NCBI RefSeq assembly: GCF_030445035.2
Contig: NC_080698.1
Coordinates: forward strand, 6,124,038-6,188,037
DNA: 64,000 bases
DNA from: Dasypus novemcinctus
Taxonomy: Eukaryota > Chordata > Mammalia > Cingulata > Dasypodidae
Reading direction: 5' to 3'
The notes beneath the pieces are model-generated. The model did no database searches, had not been told where the DNA came from, and saw nothing but the letters and a program-made list of their open reading frames with translations. The position numbers and the translations under genes are program-made. Below, one piece after another: positions 33,747-46,015 of this stretch. Numbering within the stretch: position 1 is the first letter of the stretch; every line of letters begins with the position of its first letter.

Positions 33747-33807
33747 TAATATTAAGCACATGAGGAAACAGCTTGACCGACTGGGCCTGCTCTTCAGCTG
33801 GGACAGG
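33747..33807 (+). CDS. LARS2: LARS2 exon 5: residues 152-172
   Basis: The exon has 61 nt between tttgacag| and agg|gtaagt. Its first base completes serine 152, and 20 full codons follow: [20 protein letters not shown]. The IKHMRKQL helix and LGLxFSWDR strand are conserved in leucyl-tRNA synthetases and continue the catalytic domain just before the connective region. The exon ends in phase 0, so exon 6 should begin with a full codon (glutamate, E, in the human protein). No such exon was found downstream in the window. Confidence 0.93.
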
Positions 33808-34939
33808 GTAAGTTGGCCTTTCTGTTCAAGAAGGGCCTGTTGCCTGGGGACGCTGCGCTTGGGCTCCAGGCTCCTCCTCTCTGGGTCAGGAGGAGGGAAG
33901 GGAGGGAGACAGGAAGCAGGAGGGGAGGAATCTTGCTCTACAAGGAAGAAAGTATCCTAAGTGGATGATTTGCCCTCAAACACGTAATTTTTTGTGCAAT
34001 TAAGCCAAGAGATTTAACATCTTATTGCTATGATATATGTGTGGCAAAAGCTTCTCTTCTCAGCCGTGCAGTTTAAAAAGACTGCTGGAATCTATGTAAA
34101 AATGATGAAATTCAGTGACTCTGGTCCTTTCAGGGGATTCAGTGTTAAGCTGATTGACCACTTTCCCTTTTGTTCCAAGTTCAGAAGTGAGGCTCATCTC
34201 AGCCTATAATGACTCTTTTGTATGTGACCTTTGGTGTAAAATGCTTTCACACTGTGCTAAAATGGGACAATTCCAGACACAGAAGGCCACTGGGGACCAC
34301 TGTTTGGAACACTCTTGCTAAATGCAAACTGAGCCCTTCAAAGCTGTGGCCAATGTCCCTCCCTGCAGATGCTGATGAGTGACCTGTTAGATTAGTTGGA
34401 CTCCTGCTTGTCCCCTCCATGAAGGGCCCTTTCCAGCATCGTGCTCCCTGGTAGACTCGCACACAAAGATGGGAGGTGGGGGGAGGGTGTATTACTGGGC
34501 CTGTCAAGTTCACATCCCTTTCCTCATGAGCAGTACCTGGAATAAACTAGTTTCTTAAATGCTTGAGATTTGATGAGTGCCGTGAAAAAGAAGGGCAGAC
34601 TCATTTTAACAGGCCTCAATTTTCTCTCCCCCTCCTCCCTCTCCCTCTGGTAGCTTCTGGGCTGAATCAAGTTTTAAATGTGTCACCAATGCCAAGTCAC
34701 CACTGACTTGCAAGGTCACTGGAGTTCATTTGGCAGAGGTGTAAAAAAGTCCAAGTGCCTGGGTCAAGCTGCCCTGTAGTAGGAACAGCTGGTCTAGAAG
34801 GAAGTACAGTCTAAAGTGGAGAGAATTGACTAATGCCCAGGGCCCTTCAGGGGTGGGATTATACATCCCTCGAGGGGGCAGAGATGACCTCATTGACCCT
34901 CTAGGGTGGAAACTAGCTTAGTCCTGCACAGGAGCACTG

Positions 34940-35300
34940 GCCAGAAATGAGTTTTTAAAAAAATTATTGGTTTATTTTCCTGGTTGTAATAGAAGATTAG
35001 AAAACCAGAAAAGTATGAGGAAGAACGAAAGTCAGTGTGGCTTTCATTCCAGGATTCTAAACATCTATATCATTAAATTTTCAAAATTAAATTCATAATG
35101 CATATATTTTGTCTTTTTTTAACCTGGTTTTCATGAATGTTTTCCCATTTCTTTAAATATTATTTGAAAAAGTAACTTTTTACAGTTGTTTAGTTTTCCA
35201 TCTTATGAATACGTCATTTATTTAACCTATGCCCTTATTATTATACATTTAGATCATTTCTAATGCTTCCATCTTACACATACAGACTCTAAAGTCCTGC
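34940..35300 (-). repeat. Possible old LINE relic, antisense
   Basis: 'aacctggttttcatgaatgttttcccatttctttaaatattat', 'ccatcttatgaatacgtcatttatttaacctatgcccttattattatacatttagatcatttc' matches the usual order of an old LINE 3' region on the opposite strand. A similar tract is at about 31570-31740. Family uncertain. Confidence 0.4.
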
Positions 35301-35539
35301 TGTGCAAATCTGAGGTCTGGAAAGCTCTGAAAATGGAGGGTTATTTCATAACTCATTTGACTGCAAAATCGAACCTGTTGGTGTCACTTGGCGTGAATGG
35401 TCATGTGTTTTACTGTAGGAATAGTAAGATGAGTGGCTACCAGGGGCTGTCCCTCTAGTCAACCTGGAAGCTGCATTGTAAGTGCCATTCGTATCTGCCC
35501 TCGTTTCCTGGCTGCCGGGGCAGATACCGTGCAGTGGGG

Positions 35540-35870
35540 TGCCTTCAACAGCGGGACTCAACGCTGCCTGTGGGTGAATGCTAGCGTCCTCCCGGGACGG
35601 CCGGGATCCTGGGTTGCTTGGCTTTCCTGTCATGTGGTCGTGTCCTCGCCTTTCCCTTCTGGGTTCCTTCGACTGCCAGCTCCCTCCTCTTCCCCGTGGC
35701 TTCCTCTGTCATCAGCTCAACCTGGCTCCATTGGCCACACCTTAACTAAGAATAACGTCTAAAAAGGGTCCTATTTGCAATTGGTTCACACCCACAGGAA
35801 TGGCACTGAGATCAGAAACGTGTTTTTCCTAGGATTCCTAATTCAACCTGCCATGATCTCCAAAAAGCTC
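35540..35870 (-). repeat. MaLR-like LTR relic, antisense, xenarthran type
   Basis: 'ggccacaccttaactaagaataacgtctaaaaagggtcctatttgcaattggttcacacccacaggaatgg' closely parallels the 5' part of the LTRs at 50994-51451 and 43551-44429. The left part ('ccttctgggttccttcgactgccagctccctcc') fits its GC-rich middle. Ends are not resolved. Confidence 0.45.
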
Positions 35871-36129
35871 TTGATTCTGAGCACATTGGGCTGCAGGTGT
35901 CAGCGATAAGAGGTCGTGAACCTGCGGCTCAGTGGTGTAGACGAGTGCCCACCCCTGCTTCCACCCCCTCGTCGTTCTTGGGCTCTTACCAGGGACCAGG
36001 GGCCTGCTGCGTGTGATGATCCCTGTGGATCTCCAGAAAGCCCTCCAGGCACCTTCTCCGCTGACCTCCTCTCATTGCCGGTCACCCAGCGGCCAGCTTA
36101 GAGCTGCTCTGCCTACCTCCACACCCGGC

Positions 36130-38300
36130 GCAGAACTCCAGTGCACACATTTCATCATTTTCCTTCATATAAATCCTTAAAAAAGCCAGGAACGAGTTCA
36201 AGGCTTGTGATACCTATTTCCAAATTACCCTCCACAAACGCTGTACCAGTGGACGCTCTCACCAGTAACGTGGGCCGTCTTCACCTGGACAAGTTATTTA
36301 TTACACGGTTGTTCTCAGTCGAATTTCTTTCCTTATTAGTTATGTGACTTTTTTTCATGTGTTTACTGAGAGTTTAAATTTGGTATGCATGTGTGAAAGA
36401 TCTGGTCATGTTTTTACCAATGTAGACGGAAAGTTTGTGCTTTTCTTAATGATTTTTAAATTTTGTTGTAAATGTTTTTCCTTAGTTTGTAATTTGCTTT
36501 ATCTTTTGTTTATAGGGATTATTTTTAGCACACAGATATGTATTTGGAAAGGCCTTCTCAGAGATAAGATAAATTTTTGATATTTTCTTCTCAATTGTTT
36601 ATAGTTTAATTTTTGCATTGAAATCACCTGGAATTATTTTAGTATATGACATAAGACAAGGAATTACTACTTTTCCTAAATAACCATTTTTTGTGTGTTT
36701 TTTTTAATATTTAAAGACGCTTTAGAGTATATAAATATTACATCGAAAACAGATTTTTGTGTTCTTTATTTTTTTTAAACAGTCCTTTCTTTCTCATTGA
36801 TTTAAAACGCCACATTTTTATAGGCTGGGTTCTTTGTATTATTGTTATATATATATGTTTTGTTTCTGTTCACTTATCCATTTCTTATTATAATTTTATG
36901 TATTTGCTTTAATACCTGGTAATGGAACTTTCTTCTCATTGTCTGATGTTAGCAATGCCATCCCTGCTTTCTTCTATTCCTGTTTCCCAGATATGTTTTG
37001 CCCTTTTTGTGTTTTTTAAATCTTTGTTGTTTTTTTTTTTCCTTCGATGTATCACTTATAGATGCAGTTAAAAGTTTAAAAGATGGGCAAAGACATGGGG
37101 GGAGCCTTCATTTGACCAATCATTAGTCTTTGTTTTTAATAGGCAAGTGGAAGCTATTTGTATTTCTTTTAAAAACTGGTATTTATTTTCTAATTAGACT
37201 TTCTTAGATGTAGTGGGTTTTTTTAAGACTTTTTTATTCATTTTCCCCTCCACTCCACCTCCCCTCCCCTGCTGTTTTTGCTGTCTGTGTCCATTCGCTA
37301 TGCCATCTTCTGTATCTGTTTCTCTTTTTGGTCTTCTCATTTTTTCTCCTCTAGGATTTACCAGGATTCAATCCTGGGAACCTCTGATGTGGAGAGAAGT
37401 TCACCGTCACCTGTGCCACCTCAGTTCCTAGTTTCTGCTGTGTTTCACCTTGACTCTCCCCTTCGTCTTTCTTTTGTTGCATCATTATCTTGCTGCATGG
37501 CTCTTTTGCATGGGCACTGGCTCGCCATGCAGGCATCCTTTCTCTTCTTTTTCACCAGGAGGCCCCAGGAATCGAATGTGGGTCCTCCCATATGGTAGGT
37601 GGAAGCCCTATCACTTGAGCCACATCAGCTTCCCCTTAGATGTAGTTTTATGTATTCTCTTTTTTAAAATGGTATCTTGCATTTTGGATTTTATCTTTTT
37701 TATCCTATAGATTTGAAAAGTATCAATTTTATTTTTTAATTCTTCTAGAAGTTACCTTTAAGATTTTTTTTTAAACCACAGATTCAGTATCAACATAAAA
37801 ATAAATTAGTATCTCTTTCTTGCTCTTCATGTAAGATAAAGAAATTAGAAGGCAGTTGTTCTTTCCATTTATCTAAAACTACTTTCCAGAGGTTCTTTTT
37901 TAATATATTCTGAAAGGCCTAATTTATTGCTATAATATAATTTTCCCAATCATGAACCATTTCTCAATGATTATATTTGATCTTTGTTTTCAGTTTTGTA
38001 ATCATATTCATAACAATTATTTCAATTTGATGCTCTTTAATTATTTTTAGTTTGAATGTTTCAGTGCTCATCAGCCGACTGCCCATTTTTAAATTTTTGA
38101 TTTGTGAAAACTTTTAAGATTTTATTTTAACTCTTGCTTTAGATTCTCTGGCATCATGCCTTGTTTTTATAACTGTGAATGTTCTGTTGCTTTAACCTGT
38201 GACTAGCAACTTATTGGGGTATGGAATTTTTTGCTGATTATCTTTTTCTCTCATATCTCTGTAGTTGACCTTGATCTATTTTCTTAAAAAAAAAAAAAAA
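36130..38300 (-). mobile_element. Ancient L1 relic, antisense, split by a SINE and a short L1 tail
   Basis: The T-rich region has typical complement-of-L1 phrases: 'ccaaattaccctccacaaacgctgtaccagtggacgctctcacc', 'aatggaactttcttctcattgtctgatgttagcaatgccatccctgctttc' and 'tcctatagatttgaaaagtatcaattttattttttaat'. A DAS-like SINE (37215-37634) and, at about 36700-36760, the last part of the lineage-specific L1 3' end ('aaagacgctttagagtatataaatattacat') interrupt it. It has no coding capacity. Confidence 0.5.
37215..37634 (-). mobile_element. Xenarthran SINE (variant body) with 12-bp target duplication
   Basis: Perfect direct repeats CTTAGATGTAGT lie at 37203-37214 and 37635-37646. The T-rich tail is at the left and the tRNA-head complement ('ggaatcgaatgtgggtcctcccatatggtaggtggaagccctatcacttgagccacatcagcttcccc') at the right. 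The body differs from the standard DAS copies: it has 'ttcacctgtgccacctcagttcctagtttctgctgtg' and an internal second head-like segment near 37355-37395. The same variant occurs at 55168-55670, so it is a separate subfamily. Confidence 0.8.
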
Positions 38301-38561
38301 TCCTGGACTCAGGAAGTTGCCAAGATAGTACAGAGAGGTTGCTTGTACCCTTCACCCAGTTTTCCCCAGTGGTAACAGCTTACAAAACTATGGCCCAATA
38401 GCAAAACCAGGGAGCTAACTTAGATACAATACTATTAACTAGACTACCCATCTTATTCAGAACTCACCAACTTTTATATGCAGTCGTGTGTGTGGAGTTC
38501 TGTGTAGTTTAATCACATATACTGATTTATATAACCACCAGTACCTGATCCATTGTGTTTT

Positions 38562-38900
38562 TGTTTGTTTGTTTGTTTAGATACCCGGGCCTGGGGATTG
38601 AACCCAGGACCTTGTAGGTGGGAAGCCAGTGCTCAACCACAGAGCCACGCTGGCTCCCCTGAATTGGTTTTTTCATTTCTTTTGCTTGTTGTGTGTTTTT
38701 GTTTTCAGGAGGCATCAGGTCCCAAACCCTATTGCCCATGTAAGAAGCAGGTGCTCAGCCACTTGAACCACGCCTGCTACCCTGATCCATTGTCTTCTGT
38801 TCTTTTGGGTTTTTTTTTTGATGTACCAGGGCTAGGGATTGAACCTGGGGCCTTGTGTGTGGGAAGCTGGCGCTCAACCACTGAGCCACATCGGCTTCCC
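38562..38900 (-). mobile_element. Antisense SINE dimer plus a second SINE head
   Basis: Three head complements lie in tandem: about 38578-38660 ('tacccgggcctggggattgaacccaggaccttgtaggtgggaagcc'), 38706-38785 ('caggaggcatcaggtcccaaaccc...accacgcctgctaccc') and 38823-38900 ('taccagggctagggattgaacctggggccttgtgtgtgggaagctgg'). The first two share the 'ctgaattggttttttcatttcttttgcttgttg' junction of the 23668 dimer. The third appears to be an independent insertion. Confidence 0.65.
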
Positions 38901-40659
38901 TCTGTTGTCTTTTGATGGAGGAGCTACACAAAGTACTCTTTTTTTTTTAACCTCCATTTTAATCCTTGTGGGATTCTTTCTCTTTCCTTGCCATTTATCT
39001 ACCTGCTGGTGCAGTCCGCTTGGCCTCCCACCTTGATCATCTTGCTAATCGGTCAGTCATTTCATGGAATAATGAAAACAAATTTAGCTGCATGTTTTCA
39101 TAATGCCATATTGCCCAGGAATCCACAAGTGCTTTTTGATTAAACCTTTATAATCTGTTCAGTAAATACAAAGCAGCAACGTGAAGAGGTAGAGGATAAG
39201 TTTGTTTTATGGTCTAGGCAAATCTGTGCCCTTTACAAATACTATTTCTAAGATCTCTTTAAAACCAGATAATTCGGCATATGGCTAGCTGGCAATGACC
39301 AGAATATTTTAAAAATAAGTTGGCTCAGAAATGTTCTTTCCTCCCCCAGATAAAGAAAGCCAATTTAAAAACCTGGATGATAGCCTCATTCTTCTTGCCC
39401 CGCCCTACCTGGGAAGGCCTGTAGGATGCTAACTGTCCACTCTTGAGCTGCATTCTCATCTCTTACATAAAGGGCTTAATTCTCTTCATTAAAAAATGTA
39501 CAGATTTCGGGACAGCCAGAATGGTAATCAGATGACGTCTTCTAGCACAGCAAGCCCAGCACCATGTTTTGCTTTTTCATATGTGTTCTCAAAACAGCTT
39601 GTGTCATCTTGAGATGAAGGAAAGTCAGAAACTGAAAGCTGAATTTGTAGAGCAAGCATCTCTTGAGGGAAGAGTGGAGGGGAATTGAAAATTCCAAACT
39701 GCACAGTGAGTGAGCAAGCGAGAGAAGTGATGGAATAACTGTCAGCTTTTCTAAGGAGAGGATGTGGACCGGGTCCAGATTATGGCCCTGGTGTCATGAT
39801 CTGGTCCTAGGGGGTGGCCCGTGAGCCCCGTGGGGCAGGTGACAGAGTTTCTGAATGGTCCGGGTGGCCCGCTGAGGCAGGCATGCCTCTGACGTCGGCC
39901 GTTACCGTTTCACTCCTGATCTGGAGCCTGGGCTGCTTCTGGACCAAGCCTGGGCTTGAGTCTTGATGGAAATGGACTTCTGGGGCCTCATTTTTTTTTT
40001 TTATCAGGAGTCATCAGGGATGGGTGGGGCGGTCCCCTGGAGTTCCCTTCAAAATCAGGTGAGTGTAAGAGGAAGAAAGTCAAACCACGTGGGGTTCAAA
40101 GTGAAGCCTGTGTAAACTGCCAGAGGAGGGCTTTGTTATTTGTTGGTGCTGTTTGCTGGGAACTCCCCAAACACCCATATTCCAATGAAAAAGTGAAACA
40201 AAACAAAACAGAAGGGAAGCATATTCCAGGCCTGGCATCAGCGAGGCTTGGGTTGACTCCCTTAGTGGTGTAATCAAAGTTTGACGTGTTCTCAGTTTCT
40301 TGACTGTGGAGAACTGCGGGGCTCTTATCCGCACTGGTTTCCACCCTGTGTTCCTGTGTTCGGCCTTCTGGATGAGTCGGTGCCTAGAATGAGGTGGTTG
40401 CCTCTGCCCAGGGCAGCCCTCGGGAGTGGGCCTCCGAGCCACGGCGGCCTGTGTCTTCACACTCCTCCCTGCAGGCTGCGGTTCTGCGCAGGGCAGCGGG
40501 GGAGGGCACGTGTGGCCGCAGTCCCCATGGGAGCCGCGCTCTGCCGGCCTTCTTACCAGGACAGCTCCGTGCTGCCGAGCTCTTTCCCACCTTGTGTCCC
40601 GCCGGGGCGTGAGGCGGCCACGAGGGGCGCGCAGCATCCCCACGGACACCTTTGCTTTT

Positions 40660-40800
40660 GTTCACTCCGTGCTTCTCCACCTTCTTTCCCCTTTATCCTC
40701 CTCTTTCCAGGCCCCAGTTCTCTCTCATCTCTTTCTCCCACTCATCTGCCTTCTTTTTCCTCTTTCTTCTTGACTTCTTTCTTTTTTGTAGTTTTAAAAA
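40660..40800. repeat. Polypyrimidine tract
   Basis: About 140 bp of nearly pure C/T on the + strand, for example 'cttctttcccctttatcctcctctttcc' and 'ttctttttcctctttcttcttgacttctttctttttt'. It is low-complexity with no coding signal. Confidence 0.7.
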
Positions 40801-41040
40801 TTATTATTGTTATTATGGAGAACTTCAAACTCACACTAAAAAAGTGACCCATCACCCAGCGTCAACCCCTGCTACTCCATGGCCAGCCTTGTTTCCTCTG
40901 TAGCCTCCCCTTCCAAATAGGATTGAATATCAGTTTGCACATTTCCCTGGTTGTCTCCTAAGTATTTTTTTATACCGTAGGTTGGTTGGTTTGCATTTTT
41001 GCATGTCTTTGTTTTAGCCTTTTTCCCCCTACTCCCATGG
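40790..41040 (-). repeat. L1 3' end relic, antisense
   Basis: 'ttattattgttattatggagaacttcaaactcacac', 'gacccatcacccagcgtcaacccctgctactccatggccagccttgtttcctctgtagcc' is the usual complement of an L1M tail. Similar tracts occur at 8900, 38300 and 46086. Confidence 0.5.
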
Positions 41041-41732
41041 TGTTATTGTGATTTGGCAACACTGCACCCTCTTTCCATCTAAAACACGCGGCCTCTTTGA
41101 ACCACACTTGCGTGAATTTATTTTCATCAAAGACAGACATGATTCATATGATTACGAAATGAAAACTATTACTGCTTCAAGGCTTTTAATACCTTGGCTG
41201 TATATGTACATAGAAGACTAGAAGTTTGATAGGGCAGATTCAAATGCAAGAAATAATGAGGGTTCCAGTATAATAGGAAGATATATCTTAAAAATTCTTT
41301 AGTTAAAAAGAACCTAAAGAATGGCTTAAAACAAAGAAACTTGGGGCCAAGTGAGTGTCTGAGTAATCGTCGCCGTGCCTGAATCAGGACTGGGAAGGCG
41401 CCTGCTGTGAGGCCTGCAAGCAGTGGTTGCCTTGACAACATGGAGCAGGCCCTGGATGTGTTTGATTCCGAGTCCCCTTTCAAGTCCTCATGGAGGTGAG
41501 GCTGAGCCTGTCTGGCAGATCTCTGGCTCTGGATTGCTTGTTCTCCCTCAGAGAGATAATTAACCTTTCCTGGAGGCTTCTCCTTGGGCTGGGCTGGCAG
41601 AGGGGAGGGGAGAGGAGGTACCTCTGTGTAGCTGAACTGGTTGGCAGCTGTCTGTTAGCGCTGGCCCACTTACAGGGGTTAGCGCGTGGAATCCTCGTCA
41701 TCCCGAGGTCATTAACTGAAGTACAGCGCGCA

Positions 41733-42036
41733 GGCAGGGATCTCAGCTAGGGCTGGGCCAGCCTGGAGCAGGCAGGGATCTCAGCTAGGGCTGGGCCAGC
41801 CTGGAACAGGCAGGGATCTCAGCTAGGGCTGGGCCAGCCTGGAACAGGCAGGGATCTCAGCTAGGGCTGGGCCAGCCTGGAACAGGCAGGGATCTCAGCT
41901 AGGGCTGGGCCAGCCTGGAACAGGCAGGGATCTCAGCTAGGGCTGGGCCAGCCTGGAACAGGCAGGGATCTCAGCTAGGGCTGGGCCAGCCTGGAACAGG
42001 CAGGGATCTCAGCTAGGGCTGGGCCAGCCTGGAACG
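41733..42036. repeat. Minisatellite: 8 tandem copies of a 38-bp unit
   Basis: Unit starts fall exactly 38 bp apart at 41733, 41771, 41809, 41847, 41885, 41923, 41961 and 41999. The unit begins GGCAGGGATCTCAGCTAGGG and continues to CTGGAACA. The middle copies are identical; the first differs by GAGCA for GAACA and the last ends GAACG. Each unit contains the dyad GGCTGG-G-CCAGCC. The array length is not tied to any coding frame and the unit has no similarity to the interspersed repeats here. Confidence 0.95.
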
Positions 42037-42384
42037 GGAGGTAAGGTTTTCATTGCCTTGCGAGCACTGGACTCTGCTGGAATTGTCGTCCCTAATGGAA
42101 GGTCTCCTGGGGCCCATCCGTAAATGGGACTATTCAGGGAGCCCAGCAGGGGGCGGTGAGCCCAGTACAGATCCTCCCTCCCAGAGACGCGCAGACTCTG
42201 GTTAATGGGAATAGAATTTTCCAACTTAATGCTTGTTAAATGCTTTCAGGAGACAGGGCTTGGACACTCATCTCAGGACCTGGGTCTTGTAACTAACACA
42301 TGGTGAGCCCCAGCTTCTCCCCAAGGGAATACTGCTCGTCGTGATTGGGAGGGATGCGCTCACTCTTTATATACCTTAGAAATT

Positions 42385-42580
42385 AAGAGTGAGCTTGGGG
42401 AGCAGTGGTTGAGCACCTGCTTTCCACATACGAGGTCCTGGGTTTGATCTCTGGTGCCTCCTAAAAACAAACGAGGGTTGGCTTTCATTGGGGAGTGGAT
42501 GTGGCTCAATGGTTGAGCACCTGCTTCCCACGTATGAGGTCCTGGGTTCAACCTCCCCTACCTCCTTAAAAAAAATTCGA
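42385..42580 (+). mobile_element. Two sense tRNA-type SINE heads in tandem
   Basis: Two similar units: 42390-42470 ('gcttggggagcagtggttgagcacctgctttccacatacgaggtcctgggtttgatctctggtgcctcc') and 42488-42565 ('tggggagtggatgtggctcaatggttgagcacctgcttcccacgtatgaggtcctgggttcaacctcccc'). They are followed by an A-rich tail to about 42590. Both show A and B boxes. Confidence 0.7.
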
Positions 42581-43079
42581 AAAAAAAAAATGAGTGTTAT
42601 TCAGCTTGATATCTGAGAGCCTTCCTGGGGATATAATTTGTGAGACACACAGACCTGAGTTTGAATCATGGCTCCTTTTGACCCTTAGACAAATTACGAC
42701 TGAGTTGGGGGGTGCGGGTGGGGGATGGCAGGGGGTCTGTTGGTTTGAGTACTGGGTCATGTACATACTGGTTTATTATGTTATCATTTAGGTGTCCAGT
42801 ATTGTTTCATCCAATATTGTCTTGGATAGGGCCATTCTTTGCATTTAAAATTAATCATAAATAAATTGTGTTGCTCTTTCTCTGTCGGCTGAATCAGTCT
42901 CTGGATCGGTTTTGTCCATCCGCCAGTCCAGTCTGGTCCACGGCCTTTGATATCGTGGATGCCCAAGTTGTAAGAATACTGGGCTTTGAGAGTAATTTGG
43001 AAGCAGTACCTAAGGTCTCAGAGAGGAAGTTGGTACTTCATGGAAATAGCAAGGGGTATTTGTGGATATACTTACAGCA

Positions 43080-43160
43080 GTGCTTCTCAAGCTTTGGTGA
43101 ACATCAAAATCCCTAAGAGGACTTGTTAAAGCACGGATTGCTGGGCCTTACCCCAGAGGG
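43080..43160 (+). mobile_element. MER5A-like hAT relic
   Basis: 'cagtgcttctcaagctttggtgaacatcaaaatccctaagaggacttgttaaagcacggattgctgggcc' follows the MER5A start. The far end is lost. Confidence 0.6.
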
Positions 43161-43550
43161 TTTTGACTTGTTAGATCTCTAATTTTCTTTTTTGATTAGG
43201 AGAAAAAGGATTTTAGGAATGATCATGCTCCCAGATCTTAAGAAGGATCAAAATAGAGGCCTGCCTTCAACTCTTTCTAACGTAAGATAGAGCATAAAAG
43301 ATTAATAAAAACAAAGTTTTAAAAAATGGCCAATAATTTTGCAAATATAAGAATTAAGTTTATAACTTCATTGTAAACTAGTAGACATATGCACACTAGA
43401 GCATAAAACATACGTATAGCATAACACATCATTGTAAGTGAACACTCGTGTAATCGCCACCTGGGTTAAGAAATGGCACCTACACTCTCTGTGTGCCCTT
43501 TTCCAATCACAATTCTGTCTTCTCCCAAGTAACCACTCTTCTGACATTTA

Positions 43551-44429
43551 TGGTATTTTAGCTTGCTAAAGGCTGCCAAGGAAGGAAACCAGGATTGGGT
43601 TGGCTTTTACAAAGGGGATTTATTGACTTAAAAGCTTAAAGTTTCGAGCCCAAGAAAAATACCCAAATCACGGCATTGTCGGGAGATGCTTTCTCCCCGA
43701 GCTGCTGCTGTGGGCAGCCAGGCGCATGGAAGGCATGGTGGCAGCACCTGCTGCTCCCCGCCTTCTCCTTTAAGTGCAGTTGCTTTCAGCTTCTGGCTGC
43801 TCAGTCTGTGGCTTTCTCTCTCAGCTTCGAGGCGTTTTTCTCTGTGTAGGTGGCCTTTTTTCTGTATACAGTTATTCCTTCCCCACAGCGACTTTCCCTA
43901 TCACGGTTAGGATATATTGTGCGTTGACATAATAAATTAAATGGCAATTTTTTTGGGAAGGGGGCGGTTTGTGGAAGCCACAGATAACACGTGAAGGCTA
44001 ACAGATGAAACAGAAAAAGGTTGAAAACTCAGAAATGTGTAAAATATGTGTGTAATATTGTATAATATTATCTATGACCCAATACCAAACCCAAGTTTTA
44101 TAATCCAGTACTGCAAATGCCCCATAAAAGAAAAAAAAAATCAGACTTCTTCTCTGGTACGGGGCATGGGGGACGGGGGCCAAAAAATTTTATGTGGATT
44201 TTCCAGGTTGTGGGGGTGCCTCGCTCCTAACCACCGCAATGTGGTTCCACTTATAAAGGACTCCAGTAAGAGGATTAAGACCCACACTCGGCTATGCCTT
44301 ATTGGAGTAATGTAATCAAACCGTTCTTACGTGAATCTAATCAAAGGTTCATAGTAAGTTTTGTATCCACAGGAATGGACCTGTATAAGAACAATTTTCT
44401 GGGGTCCACAAAAGACTCAAACTGTCACA
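43551..44429 (-). mobile_element. MaLR-like LTR (same family as 50994), carrying an insertion
   Basis: The left end 'tggtattttagcttgctaaaggctgcc' and the right part 'ataaaggactccagtaagaggattaagaccc...tctggggtccacaaaagactcaaactgtcaca' align with the LTR at 50994-51451. About 420 bp in the middle (roughly 43845-44245) is absent from that copy. It is AT-rich and flanked by TA at both edges, suggesting a pogo/Tigger-like insertion, though I could not establish inverted repeats firmly. Confidence 0.5.
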
Positions 44430-44469
44430 TATGTTAATTACTGCCTTGCTTCTCAGTGTAGTTTACTAC

Positions 44470-46015
44470 TCACATGTGTTTTTTTTTTATATACTTTTTT
44501 TTTTTTAAAGAAACTTAGATTACATAAATGTTACATAAAAAATATAGGGGATTCCCATATGCCCTGCTCCCTAGCGCTCCCACATTTTCCCACATCAACA
44601 ACATCCTTCATTAGTGTGGTACATTTGCCACAATTGGTGGACACATCCTGGAGCATTGCCACTAAGTGTGGATTATAGTTTACATTGTAGTTTACACTCT
44701 GTCCTGCACATTTTTGTAAGTTGTTATAAGATATACAATGGCCTGTATCTCTCATTGCAATGTCATTCAGGACAATTCCCAAGTCCCAAAAATATCCCCA
44801 AATTACACCTATTTTTCCATCTCCCTCTCCTCAGAACCTCCAGTGGCCACTGCCTCCACATTGATGATAAAAGTTCTTCCATTGCTAGGATCACAATAAG
44901 TCTATAGTAGAATAACAGTACGTCTATTCTAGTCCATCATTCATTTCCCAGTCCTGAGGATTCTGAGGTGGTGATGCCTACTTTACCTGTAATTGAGAGG
45001 GGCTTAGATCCCATGGGGAAGATGGATGGGACTGTCTTGCTTGCATTTGCAGACTCTCTCTGTTCTTTGTCAATCATCAGCTTCTTGTCATTTGTCCTGG
45101 GTGAATCCAATGAACTGGAGAGTAGGTGTTGCAAATCTGTTGAGATTCAGGCTTCAACTGGTACATGAGCACCCCAAAGATTTAAGTCTCTTAGACATAT
45201 GCCTATCAATTCTAGTACTAACTATAGGTTCAGATAGAAGGGGCAGAAGAGCCATGTGTAGGGAAAACACTGGGGATCATAAATTCCAAAGTAGGGCCCA
45301 CTGGCAGGATGCCAGACTCCTGAGCTGTGTGCCCTGCCTGTAGTGTCTGGATGTCTCGAGCTCTTAGGAACCCTGCTTTTTGAGGGAATATTTACTTTGG
45401 CAGTCAATGAGTTCCTGCTGAGATGTACATAAGTATAACCTCTGGAATGACCTCCTGACTCACTTTGAAGTCTCTTAAATATATAAACTCATTTGTCTTT
45501 ACCCTTTCCCTCTTTTGGTGAAGGTCTTTTTCCACTTGTATTGCTAGTTGGTGCTTGGAAGTAATCCCTTGGTGCCAGGGAGGCTCATTCCCAGGAGTTA
45601 TGTCACAAGCTGGGGGAAAGGTAATGCATTTATATGCTGAGTTTGGCTTGGAAAGAGGCCACATTTGAGCAACAAGGAGGCTCTCAGGAGGTAACACTTA
45701 GGCACCTTATAATACTAGGCTAAGTTTCAATTTCAAAAGTAAAGGTTCATAACTACAGTCTTCACTATCAAGGGTCTGTTAGTGATCCATCTCCTTCACT
45801 AATCACTGTCCCTGTACTCAGGGTATTCTTGTTGTCCCATTAGAAAATGTGGCAGAGCTCCCCAGGATGGGAATTCAGTATTCCTTTGGTTATTGTGTAA
45901 CTCTCCACACTCTGTGAAAATGCCTCATGAACACTTGAACACATTCATATGCCTTATAGGTATGCCCCAGGTGAACCTCCTCCCTTGCATTCCCCCATCT
46001 GACACCCTGACACTT
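44470..46015 (-). mobile_element. Lineage-specific L1-type 3' end, longest copy (about 1.55 kb)
   Basis: The T-rich start leads into 'aaagaaacttagattacataaatgttacataaaaaatataggggattcccat', shared with 56035. It continues past the point where the 11622 copy stops (near 45715) to about 46015. It has a minus-strand frame (45404-45697) with MWPLSKPNSAYKC and DITPGNEPPWHQGI, matching that of the 11622 copy. The 5' boundary is judged from where the older L1 resumes. Confidence 0.6.

Noticed and set aside
40080-40649. 189- and 188-codon open frames on opposite strands (40080-40649 and 40281-40847)
   Set aside because: Overlapping opposite-strand frames in GC-rich DNA with no family resemblance.
41733-42036. 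CRISPR array
   Set aside because: The units are contiguous identical 38-mers without unique spacers, in a mammalian intron; it is a minisatellite.
43845-44245. Definite Tigger transposon inside the LTR
   Set aside because: TA flanks are visible but the terminal inverted repeats do not match well enough by eye; kept only as a possibility.
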